Assembly: GCF_000471905.2 (NCBI RefSeq)
Contig: NW_006499776.1
Location: forward strand, 689,166-753,165
DNA: 64,000 nt
DNA from: Amborella trichopoda
Lineage: Eukaryota > Streptophyta > Magnoliopsida > Amborellales > Amborellaceae
Direction of reading: 5' to 3'
In this document: piece after piece, positions 61,351-64,000 of the stretch
How the letters are laid out: every line of letters begins with the position of its first letter
Numbering within the stretch: the first letter of the stretch is position 1
The notes under the pieces: model-generated
Databases searched by the model: none
What the model saw: only the letters and a program-made list of their open reading frames with translations
Told to the model about the DNA's origin: nothing
Position numbers and translations under genes: made by a program

Positions 61351-64000
61351 GGCGTTGTAGTTTTGGTATCATGTCGTATGGACCGAGGCTGAGAAATTTA
61401 GAGTCACGCAGTATGGACTGAGTCCGAGCACTTTAGCGTAATTTAGTAAGGATCGCGGCTTAGCTGTTAAGGGTCATTCATTATGGACCGAGGCTGAGCA
61501 GTTTAAGGCCATGCAATATAAACAAAGTATAAGAGGATTAGGGTCTTGCAGTGTGGACCACGACTGACCGGTTCAATGTCATGCTGTATGGATCGAGGCT
61601 GAGAAGTTTAGGGTCATGCATTTTGGACCGAGGCAATGCAGTTTAGGGTCGTGCAGTATGGATTGAGGTTGAACAGTTTAGGTTCTTGCAGAATGGGCCG
61701 AGCATGAGAAGTTTAGGGTCATGCAGTACTAACTGAGGCAGAGCTGTTTAGGTTCATGCAGTATGGGCTGAGGTTGTGCTGCTTTGTAATCTGCTGTGTA
61801 AACGGAGGCAGAGCAGCATAGGGTCATGCAGTATGGACCCAGGCACAACAGTTTAGGTGTCATGCAATATCGACCGAGGTCGAGCTGTATAAAGTAATGT
61901 AGTTTGGATAGAGTTTGAGCAGTTTAAGGTGATGAAGTATGGACCGAGGCTGAGCAGTTTAGCATCATCTTGTATGGACGGAGGCAGAGTAGTTTAGCGT
62001 CATGTAGTATAGACCGAGGCTGATCAATATGGGGTCATGCAGTATGGACCTAGGCTGAGCAGTTTAGCGTCATGAAGTGTGGATCGAGACTAAGCAGTTT
62101 AGGCTCATGCAATCATGCAGTATGGATCGAGGCTGAGCAATATAGGGTCAAGAATTATGGACCGATGTTGTGTTGTTTAGGGTCAAAGACTATGGACTTA
62201 TGTTGAGCAATTAGGGTCATGCAGTATGGATTGAAGATGAGCAATTAAGGGTCATGCAATATGGACTGAGGCTGAGATTATTTACGATCATGCAGTATGG
62301 GCCAAGGCTGAGCAGATTAGGATCATGCAGTATGCATCGAGGCCCAGCAGTTGAGGGTAGTACGGAATGGACCGAGGCTGAGCAGTGTTGGGTCATGCCG
62401 TATGGACCGAGGCTGAGTTGTATAGGGTTATGTAGTACGGACTGATGCTGAGCAGTTTAGGACCGTGCACTATGGACCTATGCTAAGAAGTTTAGTGTCA
62501 TGCAGTATGGACCGAGGCTAAGAGTTTAGGGTCATGCAGCATGGACGGAGGCTTAACAGTTTAGGGTCTTTCCGTACGGACCTAGGCTGAGCAGCATAGG
62601 TTCAAGCACTATGGATCGACACTGACCGGTTTAAAGTCATCCAGTGTGGGCTTAAGCTGAGCGGTATAGGGTATTGCAGTATGGACAGAGGGTGAGCGGT
62701 TTAGCGTCATGCAAAATGGACCGTGGATGAGATGTTTAGCATCATTTAGAGTGGACCGAGTCTGAACATTTTAGGGTGATGTAGTACGGTCCGAGGCTAA
62801 GCAGTGTCATGCAATATGGACCGAGGATGTGCAGTTTAGGGTCATGCAGTGCGGACTGAGGATGTTTAGTTTGGGGTCATTGAGAAATGGACCGAGGCTG
62901 AGCAGTTAAGGGTCATGTAGTATGGATCAAGGCTGTGCAGTTTAGGGCCTTACAGTATGCACCGAGGCTGAGCAATTTAGGGTCCTGCAATATCGAACGA
63001 GGTAAAGGTTTTCAGGGTCATGCAGTGTGGACCGAGGCTGAGCTGTTTAGGGTCATGTAGTATTGACTGTGGCTGAGCCGTATAGGGTCATGCGATATGG
63101 ATCAAGGCCGAGTAGTTTAGGGTGATACAGTATGGACCGAGGCTAAGCAGTTTTGGGTGATGCAGTATGGACCGATGCTGAGCAGTTTAGGGTCATGCTG
63201 TATGGACCTACGCTGATCAGTTTTGAGTAGTATGGACCGAGGTTGAGCAATTTAGGGTCATGCAGTATGGACCGAGGCTGTGCAGTTTAGGCTCATGCAA
63301 TAAGAATCGAGGCTGAGCAATTTTTGGTTATGTAGAATGGACCGAGGCTGAGGATTTTACGATCAAGCAGTATACATCGAGGCTGAGCAGTTTAGAGTCA
63401 TGCGGTATGGACTGATGCAGTGATGTTTAGGTCCATGCAGTGTGGACCGAGGCTGAGTAGTGTAGGGACATGCAGTATGGATCGATGTTGATCACTTGTG
63501 GGTGATGCAGTTTGAACCTAAGCTGAGCCGTTTAGGGTCATGCTGTATTGATCGAGGCTGAACAGTTTGGCATCATCTAGAATGGACAGAGACTGAGCAG
63601 TTTAGGGTCCTCCAGCATGGACCGAAGCTGAGATGTTTTGGGTCAAGCAATATGGACCGAGGCTGAGCAATTTAGGGACATGCAATATGAATCGCGGCTG
63701 AGCAGTTTGGGGTCATGCATTATGGATTGAGGCTGAGGAGTTTAGGGTCATGCAATATAGATCGAGGTAGAGAAGTTAAGGGTCATGCAGTGTGGACCAA
63801 GGCTGAAGAGTTCAAGATCATGTAGTATCGACCAAGGCAGTGACGTATAGAGTTCGGAGTGTGGTTCCATGCAGAGCACTTTAGGGTCATGCAGTATGGA
63901 TCCCTGCGGAGCACTTTAGGTCATGCAATATGGACCTAAGCTGAGCAGTTTAGGGGCATGCAGTATGGACCAAGGCTGAGTAGTTTACATCATGGAGTAC
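61351..64000 (+). repeat. Superunit copy 3, cut by the window edge
   Basis: Markers in order: GGCGTTGTAG (61,351), ACAAAGTATAAGAGG (61,522), GACTATGGACTTATG (62,188), TATGCTAAGAAGTTTAGTG (62,481), GATGTTTAGTTTGGGGTCAT followed by TGAGAAATGG (62,861), TCAAGCAGTATACATCG (63,363) and GATGTTTTGGGTCAAGC (about 63,632). It continues to the window end with the GGATCCCTGCGGAGCAC monomer pair. No gene. Confidence 0.75.

Larger units (their letters stand above)
1..64000 (+). repeat. 35-bp tandem satellite array filling the window
   Basis: The whole window is a head-to-tail array of a ~35-bp monomer. With position 1 at the A of AGGGTCATG, positions 1-17 read AGGGTCATGCAGTATGG, 18-30 read ACCGAGGCTGAGC, and 31-35 read AGTTT. 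Copies vary by substitutions (GACC/GATC/GACT, GAGG/AAGG, CAGTTT/CAATTT/AAGTTT) and by indels that give monomers of roughly 25-40 bp. All copies read in the same direction; I found no run of the reverse-complement core. The consensus is about 54% GC with 13 G and 6 C on this strand, so the G skew is strong and uniform. No unique sequence longer than about one monomer was seen. Lineage and chromosomal position cannot be told from the sequence. A role in heterochromatin or a centromere is inference only. Confidence 0.98.

Noticed and set aside
1-64000. The 35-residue period of the conceptual translation recalls 35-residue repeat proteins such as PPR.
   Set aside because: The period follows from 35 being prime to 3. 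Stops recur in every frame and residue patterns do not resemble helical repeat proteins.
1-64000. CRISPR array (35-bp repeats).
   Set aside because: No spacers: the repeats abut directly, are degenerate, and number about 1,800.
1-64000. True telomere, because of TTTAGGG and TTAGGG-like strings.
   Set aside because: The motif occurs once per 35 bp inside a longer monomer and never as a short tandem run.
1-64000. tRNA, rRNA, snRNA genes or transposon fragments.
   Set aside because: No stretch departs from the 35-bp monomer for more than about one unit on either strand, so there is no room for such genes.
1-64000. A CENP-B box inside the monomer.
   Set aside because: The TTCG and CGGGA parts of the CENP-B box do not appear in the needed spacing in the consensus.
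1-64000. Short dyads in the monomer (CATGCAGTATG and GCTGAGC) as protein-binding palindromes.
   Set aside because: Both are imperfect and short, within what is expected by chance in a 35-bp unit; no evidence that the pairing positions are conserved together.

Overview
The window is one uninterrupted block of eukaryotic-type satellite DNA. From the first base to the last it consists of a degenerate monomer of about 35 bp, repeated head to tail in a single orientation. That is roughly 1,800 copies, from 64,000 bp divided by 35. The monomer has two recognisable cores, TTTAGGGTCATGCAGTATGG and CCGAGGCTGAGCAG. I see no protein gene, tRNA, rRNA, transposon or unique-sequence island. No bacterial or viral genome I know of carries such an array, so the source is most likely a eukaryotic chromosome in centromeric, pericentromeric, subtelomeric or other heterochromatin. 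I do not recognise the monomer and cannot name the lineage.

The array has at least three levels of structure. Level 1 is the 35-bp monomer, with many substituted, shortened and lengthened variants. Level 2 is a set of higher-order repeats (HORs), in which ordered series of monomer variants are copied as a unit. The clearest lies at about 10,603-17,035. It holds one truncated, seven complete and one partial copy of a ~780-bp unit, and from 12,569 onward these alternate between two types (A-B-A-B-A-B), giving a ~1,560-bp repeat. Other tandem HORs have units of about 525, 530, 560, 700, 840, 945-960, 1,216-1,256, 1,340/1,720 and 1,520 bp, nearly all close to whole multiples of 35. Level 3 is a long superunit of about 8-10 kb. 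Ordered marker variants recur collinearly from about 43,129, 51,109 and 61,351, with a partial or rearranged earlier set at about 34.8-41.1 kb.

Layout: 1-10,602 is old diverged satellite with weak 2.3-kb and 0.9-kb periodicities. 10,603-17,035 is the homogenised 780/1,560-bp HOR block. 17,036-23,340 is satellite with a 0.95-kb HOR and an assembly gap (20 N at 17,892-17,911) flanked by an identical 50-bp sequence on each side. 23,341-29,344 holds three copies of a 1.5-kb HOR. 29,345-43,128 is mixed satellite with 840-, 525- and 530-bp duplications. 43,129-64,000 is the superunit region.

Open frames of 60-93 codons exist on both strands. All are translations of the satellite (+ strand RVMQYGPRLSSLGSCSMDRG then stop; - strand KLLSLGPYCMTLNCSASVHT then Ala and stop). 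They arise where the recurrent stop codons have mutated, and I do not regard any as genes. All similarity and period statements come from reading and aligning by eye; no program was run.
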